A DNA stretch of 64,000 nucleotides from Lasiosphaeria ovina (GCA_033439765.1 JAULSN010000007.1:496001-560000); one strand, 5' to 3'; numbered from the stretch's first letter, positions 33,695 through 43,852 are shown. The notes: generated by a model not told the origin, from the letters alone. Translations and numbers: made by a program.

Positions 33695-33710
33695 CTTCTG
33701 GGCTTATAAC
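33695..33710 (-). other. Primer-binding site, initiator-Met-tRNA internal type
   Basis: Immediately inside the 5' LTR the minus strand reads GTTATAAGCCCAGAAG. Established knowledge: Copia-class elements can prime from the anticodon region of initiator tRNA-Met, whose loop (GGGCUCAUAAC) is complementary to GTTATGAGCCC. The copy here differs by one G to A, a RIP-type change. The tRNA match is from memory of the consensus, not a search. Confidence 0.6.
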
Positions 33711-33927
33711 TTTCAGAAGCCAAAGCATGCAAAAGCAGTCAAAAAGAGGGTATTCTAAGTGTGTGTATTCCGTTGTGTAGAAGGAAGAAAAGCTCTTCGC
33801 CCTGCAGGCCGGGGACTAGTGTAGAGCCTGTGGAAAAGGCGGTCTAATTAGGTGCCCTGTGCGCACCCTGCCCGGCCCCTGCCCGGACCCTCAAGACCAT
33901 GCCAAATCCAGTATGGCCTTTCTAACA
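33711..33927 (-). repeat. Copia copy 1, 5' LTR
   Basis: 217 bp, 215 identical to 28417-28633. The two differences are CCAAG to CTAAG and ACCAG to ACTAG, both CpA to TpA. Confidence 0.95.
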
Positions 33928-34895
33928 AAAGGATTGTAACAGGTGTTCCAGTATAGAGCCTCCGTCCAAAACGTCTCAGCATCCTCAAGACTGGAGACGC
34001 GCGCGGCAGCTATAAGCGCCCTGACGTGTCCTAGCCGATCGACGATATCTAACACGATCAGGCTGTTGTACATATATAGCAGCTATTCGACGTGATGACG
34101 GGCTTCCTCGTCATTCATCAGCCTGGTATCTGTCTCGACCAAGGAGAGTAGTATCCGTCGGTATCCTTTCTAAGTCTCATGGCTTTATCCAGCTTGCATC
34201 TCTTCCGTTAGCCACCGCCTAGCTAAGAGAAGAGAAGGGCTAGACATTGGCTCTAAAGTCTCCGTGCAATCCTGAGTGTATCCGTAATCAAGCTCGCAGT
34301 GAAGGTCTGCCAAAACAGATAATATCAGGAGCCGTTTCGACTTAGTAAGTCCAGGCGACTTCAGGCAAAGTTCAAAGCACTGCCCAGCTTCCTCAAACAG
34401 ACCTTCTCCTCTCATGATGCGGCCGGCAGAGTAGACATGATCCCACAGCTGCTCTAGGTGTTCTTCGGAAACGGGCACATATTTCTTTGCCTGTTCGTGC
34501 GCTTCGAAGGAGAAGTTGTATGCAAAGTTCTTTGCTTGAGAAATGTACAGAGAACCCATGAGTTCGGTTGGCGCGGACGGCTTACGGGAAACGAACTCTT
34601 CAATGAGACGTATAGAGTCTTTGATGTTGCCTTTGAGTCGCATCAGGGTGCTTCGTTGCTGGACTACCTCGATCTGGAGATGCAGGGGTACGTTTTCGCC
34701 GAGTAGCACCTGCGCCGAGCTTATAAGTCTTTCTCGACTTCCAATTACTGACTCTTTGGCTCTCGATGCGAGAACTAGGAGTTTGACGATATCAATTCGA
34801 TCAGGGCGGATGCCCTGTTGTACAAAAATCTCGAAGTCCGCCGGTGCCCTCTGAGCCTGAGGACTGTGCCTATTGAGATTAGAGCCATGTTCCAA
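33928..34895 (-). pseudogene. Ankyrin/TPR-type protein relic, 5' part upstream of Copia insertion
   Basis: A minus frame from about 34895 begins with an ankyrin-like 'LEHGSNLNRH'. It then reads a helical TPR-like region known to me as the tail of fungal ankyrin/TPR proteins: 'IDIVKLLVLASRAKESVIGS', 'RERLISSAQVLLGENVPLHL', 'YVPVSEEHLEQLWDHVYSAG', 'EEAGQCFELCLKSPG' and 'LILSVLADLHCELDYG'. Three stops (TAA near 34185, two TAG near 34170 and 34085) interrupt an otherwise constant frame, each consistent with Gln to stop by C-to-T. The frame ends 'ALYWNTCYNP' at the AAAGG duplication and resumes beyond the Copia element at 28416. Upstream ankyrin repeats were not found on this strand, so the gene is also 5'-truncated or starts elsewhere. 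Confidence 0.7.
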
Positions 34896-36226
34896 TAGTT
34901 ACGGGGGATAGACAGACATGTATCTCCCATAATGCGAATTACAAATTAGCTGAAAACGGGCTGCTGGCTCATGGGGAAGCACTGGCGGCAGTAGTTGGGG
35001 CCGGGGACGCCGCTGGGATACTCCCCTAGGCCTAGCTACCTCCTTTTCCCTTCATATATCTATAATTAAAACCGGGATCTGAGCACTGTGAACCCGAAAT
35101 TAGACAGAACGAGGCAAAGCTGCTAATATAGTCGAACGCGCTCTTCGCGTAAACACTTTATTATTATAAATATAAGACTTGCGAGGAGTATTACTTCAAT
35201 GTTTCCATGGTATTTTCCGGCCCTTTGAGTAGTGTCGGTTTGGATCACAAGTAGTTCAAGGCGGGCACCTACCTTGGAGATTTTGTTGCCAAACTAACTG
35301 CTGGAAAGCTAGCACCAAAGTAGGCCCAAAATCGGCTCAATGCAACAGTCTGATTGTGTGTAAGGTGTTGGGGTAAGTCCTGGGGACCTCCTAGCTGGGG
35401 ACCCCATTTTACCCTGAATTAGAGGGGTTTTCCTGGGCTAGGCCCAAAAGGTTGCCCTGAATGCGCCCGCAGGTCAGACTGCCGGCGAATTCCGGCCTTG
35501 GTCGGGACCTCGAAGATCCAACCCTAACTCAGCTTCGGTTATCTCAGATGCTAGCCAGCGAGCGGCTTGGAGATTGCCATTGGCCTCTACTCTCCTTAAG
35601 CTCAAAGCTCATGGGGGCATCTGAGGGATATTTCTGACTCTTGCATGTGTCTAATCACTTGAGATGAACATTTTAGGCGGCAGCCTTGTCGATCTGACGA
35701 CCAATCACCCATCCATCGCAGCCTTAGTGAGGCAATCTCGGAGTACCTATATTTACACCTTCCACTTTGAAGACGCGGGAAGGCAGCCAATGAGGCTATG
35801 TGTACCTGTGAAGTTTGGACATCATGTTGCATATTGAGGCATTTTGTGACAAGGGTTGCGCAAGGTATGTGTTCAAGCGCCCTGCCACCGCCGCTCCCGA
35901 AGGCTGGGCAACTGACTATCTGTATCCCTTGGAGTCAAAGTCTAGTCTGAACTCGCTTCATTACATCCACGTCTTTTTTGAAGTCTTTTTCTTTTTATTC
36001 ACGTCGACTTGGCTTCAGCTTTAGCAGACATTTGAACTTTATTCTAGACGCTGCGTTGTTCCACCTATACGTCTTTCATGTGTTAGACAATGGCTGCGGG
36101 CTACACAAAACAACTCAAGGAGTAAAATATTGCTGCCATTAAACCACATTCGTCTGTTGAAACGACTGGGGAAGACTAAAGAAGGATTTCTTTACTTTTC
36201 AATACTCACTTTCCCTCTCATCAACA
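34896..36226. other. No gene; contains a solo LTR
   Basis: Apart from the solo LTR at 35299-35523 there are only short frames without motifs. Confidence 0.5.
35299..35523 (-). mobile_element. Solo LTR, intact copy of the family split at 10.5 kb
   Basis: 225 bp starting TGCTGGAAAG and ending GATCCAACC, flanked by a perfect 5-bp duplication CTAAC (35294-35298, 35524-35528). It aligns along its full length with the reverse complement of 10503-10567 plus 15258-15418, sharing for example 'CAATGCAACAGTCTGATTGT' and 'GGTAAGTCCTGGGGACCTCC'. Confidence 0.86.
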
Positions 36227-36890
36227 ATGTCCCAACTTGCAACTATCATTGCCTATCATATACTTGAGGGAACCCTCTTCGTGACGGTACTGAATTCGAA
36301 GCTAATTTTGTCAGCAAGAGCAATCAGTATCATTCATATAGCACCTGGCCCATTTGCGTGGACGGAAAAGTCATGCTCGTGCAAAAGGATCTCATCGGCG
36401 CGCTCTCAGTTCTTCCAACAGACGCATACGCGACCCAGCGCGTTGCTTTAATTTCGGCATTAGCTCGAGGGAACTCATTGGAACTTCGCCGGCTTTTTAA
36501 GAAACAATGTGGACATTGACGTTGAGGATGAGGATGGTAAAAGCCGTTTGCGCTATATAGCTGAAAGGGAGGTCTTGATTTGGTGCGCGCACTCGTGCAC
36601 CTAAATTGTCCAATTTCAAGAGACAATTCTAGGAGCACGCCGCTGGACCTAGCTTTCCAAGCTGGACTCAAGAACATCATGATATTCTGCAAGCTCTCCA
36701 TAAGTCCACGAAATACACAACCTCAGAACTTCGGCCATATCTATCGTTTGCTGAAAGCCGATGACTTGCAACTTTCCTGTCCTTGCTACCTGACACTGAA
36801 AGGACTCGCACATATCCTCGAAGCCCCGTACACCTGCAAAGCAGGGCCTTGTTCAAGCCCGAGCTTCAACACCTGAAAGATGTTGTTTGT
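36227..36890 (+). pseudogene. Ankyrin-repeat protein relic
   Basis: One frame gives 'STWPICVDGKVMLVQKDLIG', 'ALSVLPTDAYATQRVALISA' and 'ARGNSLELRRLFKKQ', the first helix pair of an ankyrin unit. After a shift come 'DIDVEDEDGKSRLRYIAE' and then, in a third frame, 'LVRALVHLNCPISRDNSRS' and 'TPLDLAFQAGLKNIMIF'. The spacing (about 33 residues) and the 'TPLDLA' motif fit ankyrin repeats, which bind proteins. At least two frameshifts. The start at ATG 36227 is arbitrary. Confidence 0.55.
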
Positions 36891-37235
36891 CCTTTAGACA
36901 AGCTTTCCAACTTTTAGCCGAGTCCCCTGAGGCGGAGAGTTACACCCAACCCCCAATCCCCCGGTGCCTGTAGAGCTTCTAGTATGGAATGGCGAGGAGA
37001 AGGACTGCGCCGCGTTCGTTCTTCGTTCTATTCCGGCTAGTCTTGAGGAGAAGCTCCCAAAATGCTGGGAGATCAGCTCAACTGGCGAGCTCAGGTGGGC
37101 TGCGTTCTGTGACGTCAGACATGACGTCAGAGATAATACACTAAATACGTATAAATTCATGCACCCTCCCACACCCTTCCCGTGACACGCTATGATAAGA
37201 AAATAATATAAGCTAGTCGTTTAATAATTTAGCCT

Positions 37236-40187
37236 TTATGTGCTGAGAGCTTCGATGGACTCCCAGAGCCGGATGGTCTTGTCGTAAGATCCCGATGCGA
37301 GCATTGTCGAGTTGGACGCGAAGGCAACTGAAGAGACAGCACTGCTATGGCCTTCCAGGGTCCGCTGTAGCTGCCCCGTTGATGCGTCCCAGAGCCGGAT
37401 GGTGTGGTCGTAAGATCCCGATGCGAGCACTGTCGAGTTGGGCGCGAAGGCAACTGAATAGACAGAACCGCTATGGCCTTCCAGGGTCCGCTGTAGCTGC
37501 CCCGTTGATGCGTCCCAGAGCCGGATGGTGTTGTCGAAAGATCCCGATGCGAGCACTGTCGAGTTGGACGCGAAGGCAACTGAATAGACAGCACTTCTAT
37601 GGCCTTCCAGGGTCCGCTGTAGCTGCCCCGTTGATGCGTCCCAGAGCCGGATGGTGTTGTCGTAAGATCCCGATGCGAGCATTGTCGAGTTGGACGCGAA
37701 GGCAACTGAAGAGACAGCACTGCTATGGCCTTCCAGGGTCCGCTGTAGCTGCCCCGTTGATGCGTCCCAGAGCCGGATGGTGTGGTCGTAAGATCCCGAT
37801 GCGAGCACTGTCGAGTTGGGCGCGAAGGCAACTGAATAGACAGAACCGCTATGGCCTTCCAGGGTCCGCTGTAGCTGCGCCGTTGAGATGGTCGTGTCGG
37901 CAGATCCCGATGTGAGCACGACATTATCATTGCTTATGGTGGCGCCGCTCCTGTGGAGCAGCTGGACGACAGCATTATGCCTCGCCTCGCGGGCATACCA
38001 AAGCGCTGTTCGAGCGCCTTTGTCCTTGGCGTTAACATCAATACCCTTCTCGACGAGTAATCGTACCACATCAATATGGCCCTTGTCCGACGCTGCAATC
38101 AACGGTGTCCATCCGTCCCTGTTCACGACGTCCAAGTCTGCACCCTTGGTAAGGAGCAGCTCAACGATTTCCGCATAGCCCCTATCAGCAGCCCAATAAA
38201 TCGGCATCCAGTCGTCCATCTCTCCTAAATCGTAATCATGGTTATCGTGGTTAATATGGTAGAGCTCATCCCACCGCCTCCGCACATGCGACCATCGTTG
38301 GAACGCCTGTTCCTGCCGTGCTTCCACCGCTGCTTGTTTTTTGCCTAGAAGACGCATCTCCTCGCTCTCGTTGCTCTCTTCCTCGGCCAACATTCTCCTC
38401 CTCTTTTCAAGCTTTCTCAGCTCATCCTCTACCAACTCCCGCTCTTTCTTGGCCCGTTCTAGTCGACCGCCTTTGTCTTTTACCTTCTGCTCAAGCTCCT
38501 CTCTTTCCATATTATTTTGCCCCTTGGCTTCCCATATGCCCACAAGTTCCAGCATCAGGTCTGACTTCCGCAACTCTGCAGCGATATTGATATTGATATC
38601 TGGCGGATGGGATAGTACTTCTGGCTTGATAGTAAAAACTGGCTGCTGGGTATCTGACTCCAATGCTACACGTAAGTGTAGCAATCCATTGCTAGCACTA
38701 TCCCGCCCGGATGCTCTTTGTAGCACGTATTGTAGCTTATCGGCGAGCTCCTGAAGCGATGTATTCCTATAGCATATCATAACGTGACACTCGGGCTTAA
38801 CGGAGTTGTCCTGCTGTTTGACCTCGAGTAGTATCACGAAATCTGGGGACTCTTCATCGTTATGGCGAAACCGGGCTAAGGTCTGATGTGTAGCAACACC
38901 CGAGGGTACAAGTGTTGATACGATCATAGCCCGATCTCGGTCCCAGCAAGATGAAGGACTCACATCAACCAAATCCAGGCTGACTTCCGCAAATGCGTCA
39001 TCATCGTAGAGCCAGTACTGTTGCCTTGCGTTAGTAGACTTCTTGCTTGGGTTATCGTTCCTGATGTGGATGAGTCTGGGCGAGGCGCCAGATGCAGTAA
39101 TCGGCTGCAAAGCTGCATGGCATCCCTCTGGCCTAACATACTCGTTGGACGCCCCCGACGCCATTTGAGCGAGGGGGATCCCAACTATTCGCTTCGGGTC
39201 GTGCCTGGGTCCGCAATTCAGCAGCCCAAATACGCTGCCAGCGGAGGTAGTAAGCAGCGATAGATAGAGCCGAAGGCTACCACCAGATATATCGAGTGGG
39301 TTTAGCGACGTGCTCAGTTGCTCACGGCAAACTATATCCCCAGAATGGGCGAAATCTGATGGGGCGGTTGCCAAGATTCTCCCGGCCGTAGCTTGTCCGG
39401 CTTGGTCGGCGCTGTTGATGAGCGGCTTTTCTGGGCTAATAAGACCCCAAGCGAGGATGGAATCGTCTCTCGTAGTCCTCAAGATCTGGTCTTGTAGCCG
39501 GAGGAAGGCCTGGTCGCCACCCTCGCCATATATCATCGGCATCGTTACGCCGAAGATTCCCAAAAGACAGTATGCGAGGTCCTCCTTCCTTTTCGTCTCT
39601 CTCCCGCCAGCCCATGACATACGCTGCGCAACGCTCGCACTACGCAGCTCGCTAATTCCCAGAAGGATTTGATGGGGAATACCGGTTATTTTCCCGACAA
39701 TGGTCCGCAAAGTACCCTTGTTCCCAAGGTAGCCCCACTCCGAATTGTAGAACCGTAACTGCTCGGGCGCGAGCAATTCCTGCAAGGTCCATCCTCTCCC
39801 GAACCACCGACTTGTGCAGAACTTCGAGCTAGGCTTTCGGGGTTCATCGTCGCTGGGAACGTCGGACAGGTAGGCATAGCAAACGGAAGCACGCTGGTAC
39901 CATCGGAACATGGAGTTGATGGCCTCGCTAAGCTCGACTAGATTTGTCTTGTCAATGCAGCAGGTATCAATCCAGACGTATCCGAGGCGGTCTTGCACGG
40001 CTTGTCGACAGCTGCCCAGGAACTTGGCCGACCCGACGCCGGGCTTGCGGATCCCCCCCTCTTCGACATCGCGGAAAGTAAGCTCCTCGCCGTCGTCGCC
40101 CCAAGTATGCGATAGTATTGCGTACTTGGGGGTTTTGTAGTCGAGAAACTCCTCTAGCTTGTATGTCTTGACGTTGATCAGACGCAT
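37236..40187 (-). CDS. HET-domain protein with coiled coil, ankyrin and WD40 repeats, 983 residues
   Basis: The longest intact frame in the window. HET domains trigger growth arrest or death in fungal non-self recognition. I take the start at 40187 ('MRLINVKTYKLEEFLDYKTP'), the usual HET start; an in-frame ATG at 40316 would add 43 proline-rich residues that look untranslated. HET core at residues 23-140: 'AILSHTWGDDGEELTF', 'YVWIDTCCID' and 'SRWFGRGWTLQELLAPE', followed by 'RKEDLAYCLLGIFGVTMPMI'. Residues about 270-555 are of unknown type. A strongly charged coiled coil lies at about 559-640, three ankyrin repeats at 658-752 ('GWTPLIAASDKGHIDVVRLL'), and five WD40 repeats of 42 residues at 771-983. 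Known relatives place a NACHT NTPase between HET and WD40; none is seen here. Five blades are fewer than the seven of a closed propeller. No stop, frameshift or RIP damage is visible. A Harbinger transposon lies 338 bp upstream. Confidence 0.92.
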   Translation of the reverse strand: MRLINVKTYKLEEFLDYKTPKYAILSHTWGDDGEELTFRDVEEGGIRKPGVGSAKFLGSCRQAVQDRLGYVWIDTCCIDKTNLVELSEAINSMFRWYQRASVCYAYLSDVPSDDEPRKPSSKFCTSRWFGRGWTLQELLAPEQLRFYNSEWGYLGNKGTLRTIVGKITGIPHQILLGISELRSASVAQRMSWAGGRETKRKEDLAYCLLGIFGVTMPMIYGEGGDQAFLRLQDQILRTTRDDSILAWGLISPEKPLINSADQAGQATAGRILATAPSDFAHSGDIVCREQLSTSLNPLDISGGSLRLYLSLLTTSAGSVFGLLNCGPRHDPKRIVGIPLAQMASGASNEYVRPEGCHAALQPITASGASPRLIHIRNDNPSKKSTNARQQYWLYDDDAFAEVSLDLVDVSPSSCWDRDRAMIVSTLVPSGVATHQTLARFRHNDEESPDFVILLEVKQQDNSVKPECHVMICYRNTSLQELADKLQYVLQRASGRDSASNGLLHLRVALESDTQQPVFTIKPEVLSHPPDININIAAELRKSDLMLELVGIWEAKGQNNMEREELEQKVKDKGGRLERAKKERELVEDELRKLEKRRRMLAEEESNESEEMRLLGKKQAAVEARQEQAFQRWSHVRRRWDELYHINHDNHDYDLGEMDDWMPIYWAADRGYAEIVELLLTKGADLDVVNRDGWTPLIAASDKGHIDVVRLLVEKGIDVNAKDKGARTALWYAREARHNAVVQLLHRSGATISNDNVVLTSGSADTTISTAQLQRTLEGHSGSVYSVAFAPNSTVLASGSYDHTIRLWDASTGQLQRTLEGHSSAVSSVAFASNSTMLASGSYDNTIRLWDASTGQLQRTLEGHRSAVYSVAFASNSTVLASGSFDNTIRLWDASTGQLQRTLEGHSGSVYSVAFAPNSTVLASGSYDHTIRLWDASTGQLQRTLEGHSSAVSSVAFASNSTMLASGSYDKTIRLWESIEALST
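37263..37880 (-). repeat. Five 126-bp WD40 coding units, A-B-C-A-B order
   Basis: Unit boundaries (CCAGAGCCGGATGGT on the plus strand) fall at 37263, 37389, 37515, 37641 and 37767, exactly 126 bp apart. In protein order the units are A, B, C, A, B'. The two A units are identical over about 110 nt. B and B' differ by one base (Asn versus Lys). The pattern means a recent duplication of a block of three units (378 bp). Variable residues cluster at unit positions 9-13, 19, 23, 29 and 31. Confidence 0.96.
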
Positions 40188-40525
40188 TGGGGGTCTTGCG
40201 GGCGGCGGGGTTCGATTGGGAGGGGTTCGATGGGAGGGATTACGCGGGGAAGGGAAAGGGCTTGGTGGGAAGCGGGAAGGATCGACAGCCGCGGTAGCAC
40301 CGATTGTGATGGACAAGGGTTGCAGGGTAGCGATCAGCTAGGTTTGGTACAGGGTTTAAACAGAGGGTTTGGAGATGCTGTCTGTCTCCTTGCGCTGCGT
40401 CGAATTCGACTGCGTGGTTATGTCTACGCAGTCAGAGGTAAATCGAAGCGGGGGCGTCCGTGCGCAGATACTCGACACCCCGCTCTCCCAGGACTTGGGT
40501 GCGGGTTAGTAATCCGTGGGTTTAA

Positions 40526-40581
40526 GGTCCTGATCGACACACCGGCTAGCGAGCACCGGCTAGGCTAGCAAATGCACAAGT
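40526..40581 (+). repeat. Harbinger left TIR
   Basis: Matches the reverse complement of 44104-44159 with one mismatch in the first 54 bases. It contains an internal repeat (CACCGGCTAG twice). Confidence 0.93.
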
Positions 40582-40972
40582 TGGCACAAAATATCGTGCG
40601 TCGCGCTAAAAATCGCCAAGGAACCTACCAAACTCTTTTGGGCACCAATTTTGTGCGTGCCGACGAGTTCAGCCACCTTCTTATGCGAGCCAGGGTCCTG
40701 ACAGATGTATCTAAAAAGTGGGCTCTTCGGGATGTTGATTTTGGGAATAGTTGCCAAGAAAAGAGGGTTGCACTGGCTCAGAATGGCCATTTTGCAGCCA
40801 AATCGCTAGCCGCCCTCCAAAGCTGGTTTTGAGCGTCGGCTGGGCATGAATGGCTTGCATATACGTGATCTGTAGATGCCCGACTTGTTATTGAAGCTTT
40901 AAAAACAGTATATATTGTATAGAAAGAGTAGCTCAAAAGAAGTAGAAGGTTATCCACGTTCAAGCCGATATA

Positions 40973-42208
40973 ATGGATGACAACGATGCCGCCCGGGCGG
41001 CCTAGAAGCGAAAAGCCGGCTTCCTCGCGATGACTCTCGCTATAATTACGGCATCGTAGTCAACACAGTCTACCGAAGAAAGGACTGTAATTAACGAAGG
41101 AGGACCTCTCGCCGCGAATAGGTTCGTTGCGCGGTTGTTGACTGGCTCAGAGAGGCGTTTTTTTGAGCTCTTTCGAATGACCCAACCGGAATTCACCGCG
41201 TTAGTATAGTAGTTTAGGGAGAACTACCCAGTCTCGAATATACGGTATTATACCGTTAAGTTGAAGGTCATATTATTCTTATAGATCGTGGCCTTCAATA
41301 AGACTTAAAGGAATGCAGCTCACTTCTTCGGGGTCAGCCAAAACACGGTCTCGAATACCGTCAAAGTCTTCCTACCTCACTTCGTCAAGTTATATATAGC
41401 CTTTATAGTCCAACCTAACGATAACTTCGTAGCTCTAGAGATTGAGTTTGACCCGTCTATACGGCATTACTTAGGCGCGATAGGAGCTATCGACGGTACG
41501 CATATCCATGCCCGGGTCCCTCTCAAGGACCAAGTGCGTTAGCGCAACCAAAAAGGATGGACCTCGTAGAACGTATTCGCGGTAGTCAAATTCGACGGTT
41601 CCTTCTTATACGTACTCGCCGGTACCGAAGGCTCAATGAACGACTCTCGATTGTTAAACCTATCCCTCACGAAAGGATTCAAGATCCCAGAGAACCGTTA
41701 TTACCTAGCCGATATAGGCTTTAGTATACGGAAGGGAATCGTTATACCTTTCTTCAGGACTCAGTACCATCTTCAGGACTAGCGAGAGTCTCTAAATAAG
41801 CCGGTAATACGGAAGGAACTTTATAACTTGAGGTATAGTCGAATACGTATAAAGGTCGAGTAAGCTTTTGGTTGGCTAAAAAGAAGGTCGAAATTAATTA
41901 GGAAGAGCGCGCCGGAGTATTCGATCGATAACTAGATTGATCTAGTATATATATATACGGGCCTATATAACTTCATCCATAGTCAGCGGTATAGTTAGGA
42001 TAACACCCCGGAGTCAGAGAGGCTTTTCCTTACCGCGGCGAAGCTTAGGGCCGATCGACTTTATACTAGGCATAGCTCTCTTGATATTCGGAGGCGAGCC
42101 GCCGTAAAGACTTTTGATTAATAGAATAGAGTAACGAGGAGGCGGGAAAGATATACGGGAGTAAGATAAATAGGTATGAAGCTATAGATTGAACGGAAAG
42201 ACTATATT
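40973..42208 (+). pseudogene. Harbinger DDE transposase (HARBI1-like), inactivated
   Basis: From ATG 40973 the frame is constant through many stops: 'ERRFFELFRMTQPEFTALV' (N-terminal helices), 'HFFGVSQNTVSNTVKVFLPH' (helix-turn-helix), 'GAIGAIDGTHIHARVPLKDQ' (first Asp of the DDE site), 'YVLAGTEGSMNDSRLLN' (second region), 'PENRYYLADIGFSI' and 'IRIKVE', then TAA, then 'AFGWLKRRSKL' (the family's R-x-x-I/V-E...FG-x-LK motif). At least ten TAG/TAA codons, at places where Gln, Trp or Arg would fit. The frame itself is intact, as expected for RIP damage. Confidence 0.85.
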
Positions 42209-42676
42209 CCTTCTTTTTGTAGTATATAGGAAGGTTATAGTTCGATTAAGAGGTATGGTCGCGATATTGGAAAAAGGTAGCCGGGAGGCACCCGGTTAAC
42301 TACGATATGGATTTTTGGCTTTAGCCGATAAGGATTTTTCGCCAATAAGAGGGGACACTTACTATATTAGGACTTAGCGTAGGCGGTGAGTACTAGCAAT
42401 TACTCTATTAGGCAGGCGGTGACTCCGGGTATTAAAAAAATCTACCCCGTAACTCCCTCTAACTCTAGGCGCCTCTGGCCTACCCGGGTAACTTTAATAG
42501 TACTTTAGCCCGCCCGGGTAACTTTAATAGCACTTTATACCGAGACCCTACCTAACTACTACAAAAAAGATCACGACTTTTTATTCCTACTATATACCCT
42601 CTAGGTCGCGCCGCCTTTCTACCTACTTCACGAACCTTTCTACCCTCTTCGGCTTCAAGGAATCTGCAGTACTATT

Positions 42677-43852
42677 CTACATTACCGCTATTATCGGGTC
42701 CCTTAGTAAATCCATCATATCCATCACCGTATCGGGCGACAATTCCCGCGTAAACTTTCCCTGGAAGTTACCGATTACTTTCTCGATGTCTGCGGCGCCA
42801 ACTGGCCTAGTATTTCCCAGCTCTTTGGCCCCGTTCTTAATCGCCTGAGTAAGCAGAGCGGTTCCCTGTGCCTGGGTAAGTTTCCTCCGGGAAGGTGGCG
42901 GCGGCAACCCGCCCTCAGCGCTAGATGAAGACGAAGATGTAGAGCTATCGCTAATAACAGTATTCACGTCAGGATCTGCGCGTATTACTTCATCTTCCTT
43001 CCGAGCCGCCCGCCGAGCCGCCGCGAGGGCACTCTTTTCCGCCGACGATTTCTTCTTTCGCTTTAACCGTTATTACGATTCCTCGGGGGTACGCATCTAG
43101 GAACCAGTGGCTTTTTCGCCCCCGAGGATTTCATTAAGGAGGTCCTTCGTATTAGAATTCCCTAGCATATAGGGCCTGGACTTCATCCATCGGCCCTCTA
43201 TACTAAAATTCGCCTCCAATACGCCCTAGAGGTCCTCACTCGTAAGAATCCTCCCGGTCTCAACGTTGAAAGAAGCTCCCGAATGGTCCAACATCCACTT
43301 AACCTGCTTCGCCTTCTTCTTCATCTTCATCTAACAATCCTGGTATTATATGAATATTAGGGTTAGGCCAGTCCGCTTATTGAGCTCGGTAGCCCACGCC
43401 TCATATACATCACGAAGAAAGCCGCCGCCTTTTTTGGTGGTTACGAGCAGACCTTCCGAATAGGAAACATGTGCTTCCTTAATTAATTCGTAGGTAAGCT
43501 CTAACGACCAGTTCATACGAGACTTCTTCGCCTGCGTGTGACTATCAGACTGACTGTCAATACTATCAACAGGACTGTCAACAGGACTATCAACTGGTGC
43601 CGGGGTCCGGGACCCTCTCTGCCGTTAAGGTGACGACCGGATCGGTAGATTCTGTGCCGGCTGCCAGCCGGGCACAGGGAGGCCGGCATCTTCATTTTCG
43701 TCACGGTCGGAAAGGTCGTCTTCGTGAGGCCGTTGTTCGCCGTCTTCGCCGGCATTACTTTCTTCGGTATCGGACCCGCTAGGCAGGGCGGCAGGAAGGC
43801 TTTGTCGGAGTTCATACATCGCGCGGGCCGGGTGCGGGCTTTGAGAGGTCAT
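42677..43852 (-). pseudogene. Harbinger Myb/SANT-like DNA-binding protein, inactivated
   Basis: From ATG 43852 come 'MTSQSPHPARAMYELRQS' and an acidic stretch ('DDLSDRDENEDAG'). After a frame change follows 'MNWSLELTYELIKEAHVSYS' with 'GGGFLRDVYEAWATELNKRT', a Myb/SANT-like trihelix pattern. Then come two stops, 'VKWMLDHSGASFNVETGRIL', 'KSALAAARRAARKEDEVIRA' and 'ISDSSTSSSSSSAEG', ending at TAG 42677. In this superfamily the partner protein recruits the nuclease to the ends and the nucleus. Confidence 0.7.

Larger units (their letters stand above)
28417..33927 (-). mobile_element. Complete Ty1/Copia retrotransposon, copy 1
   Basis: 5,511 bp bounded by two 217-bp LTRs and a perfect 5-bp target duplication AAAGG (28412-28416, 33928-33932). 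Transcription is on the minus strand. Order in the element: 5' LTR (33927-33711), primer-binding site, gag with a zinc knuckle, protease, integrase, reverse transcriptase, RNase H, purine tract, 3' LTR. This order (integrase before RT) is Copia. The LTRs differ at only two sites, both CpA to TpA in the right-hand copy, so the insertion is young but RIP-exposed. Many internal TAG codons and a mutated RT active site make it non-autonomous. Confidence 0.95.

Noticed and set aside
36964..37185. Plus frame 'VELLVWNGEEKDC...' of 73 codons as a separate gene
   Set aside because: Looks protein-like but no start, family or neighbouring exon could be supported.
37295..37915. Long plus-strand frame of 206 codons opposite the WD40 repeats
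   Set aside because: It is the antisense shadow of the 126-bp repeats; the repeat unit is a multiple of three, so any open antisense frame stays open. The sense protein is clearly WD40.
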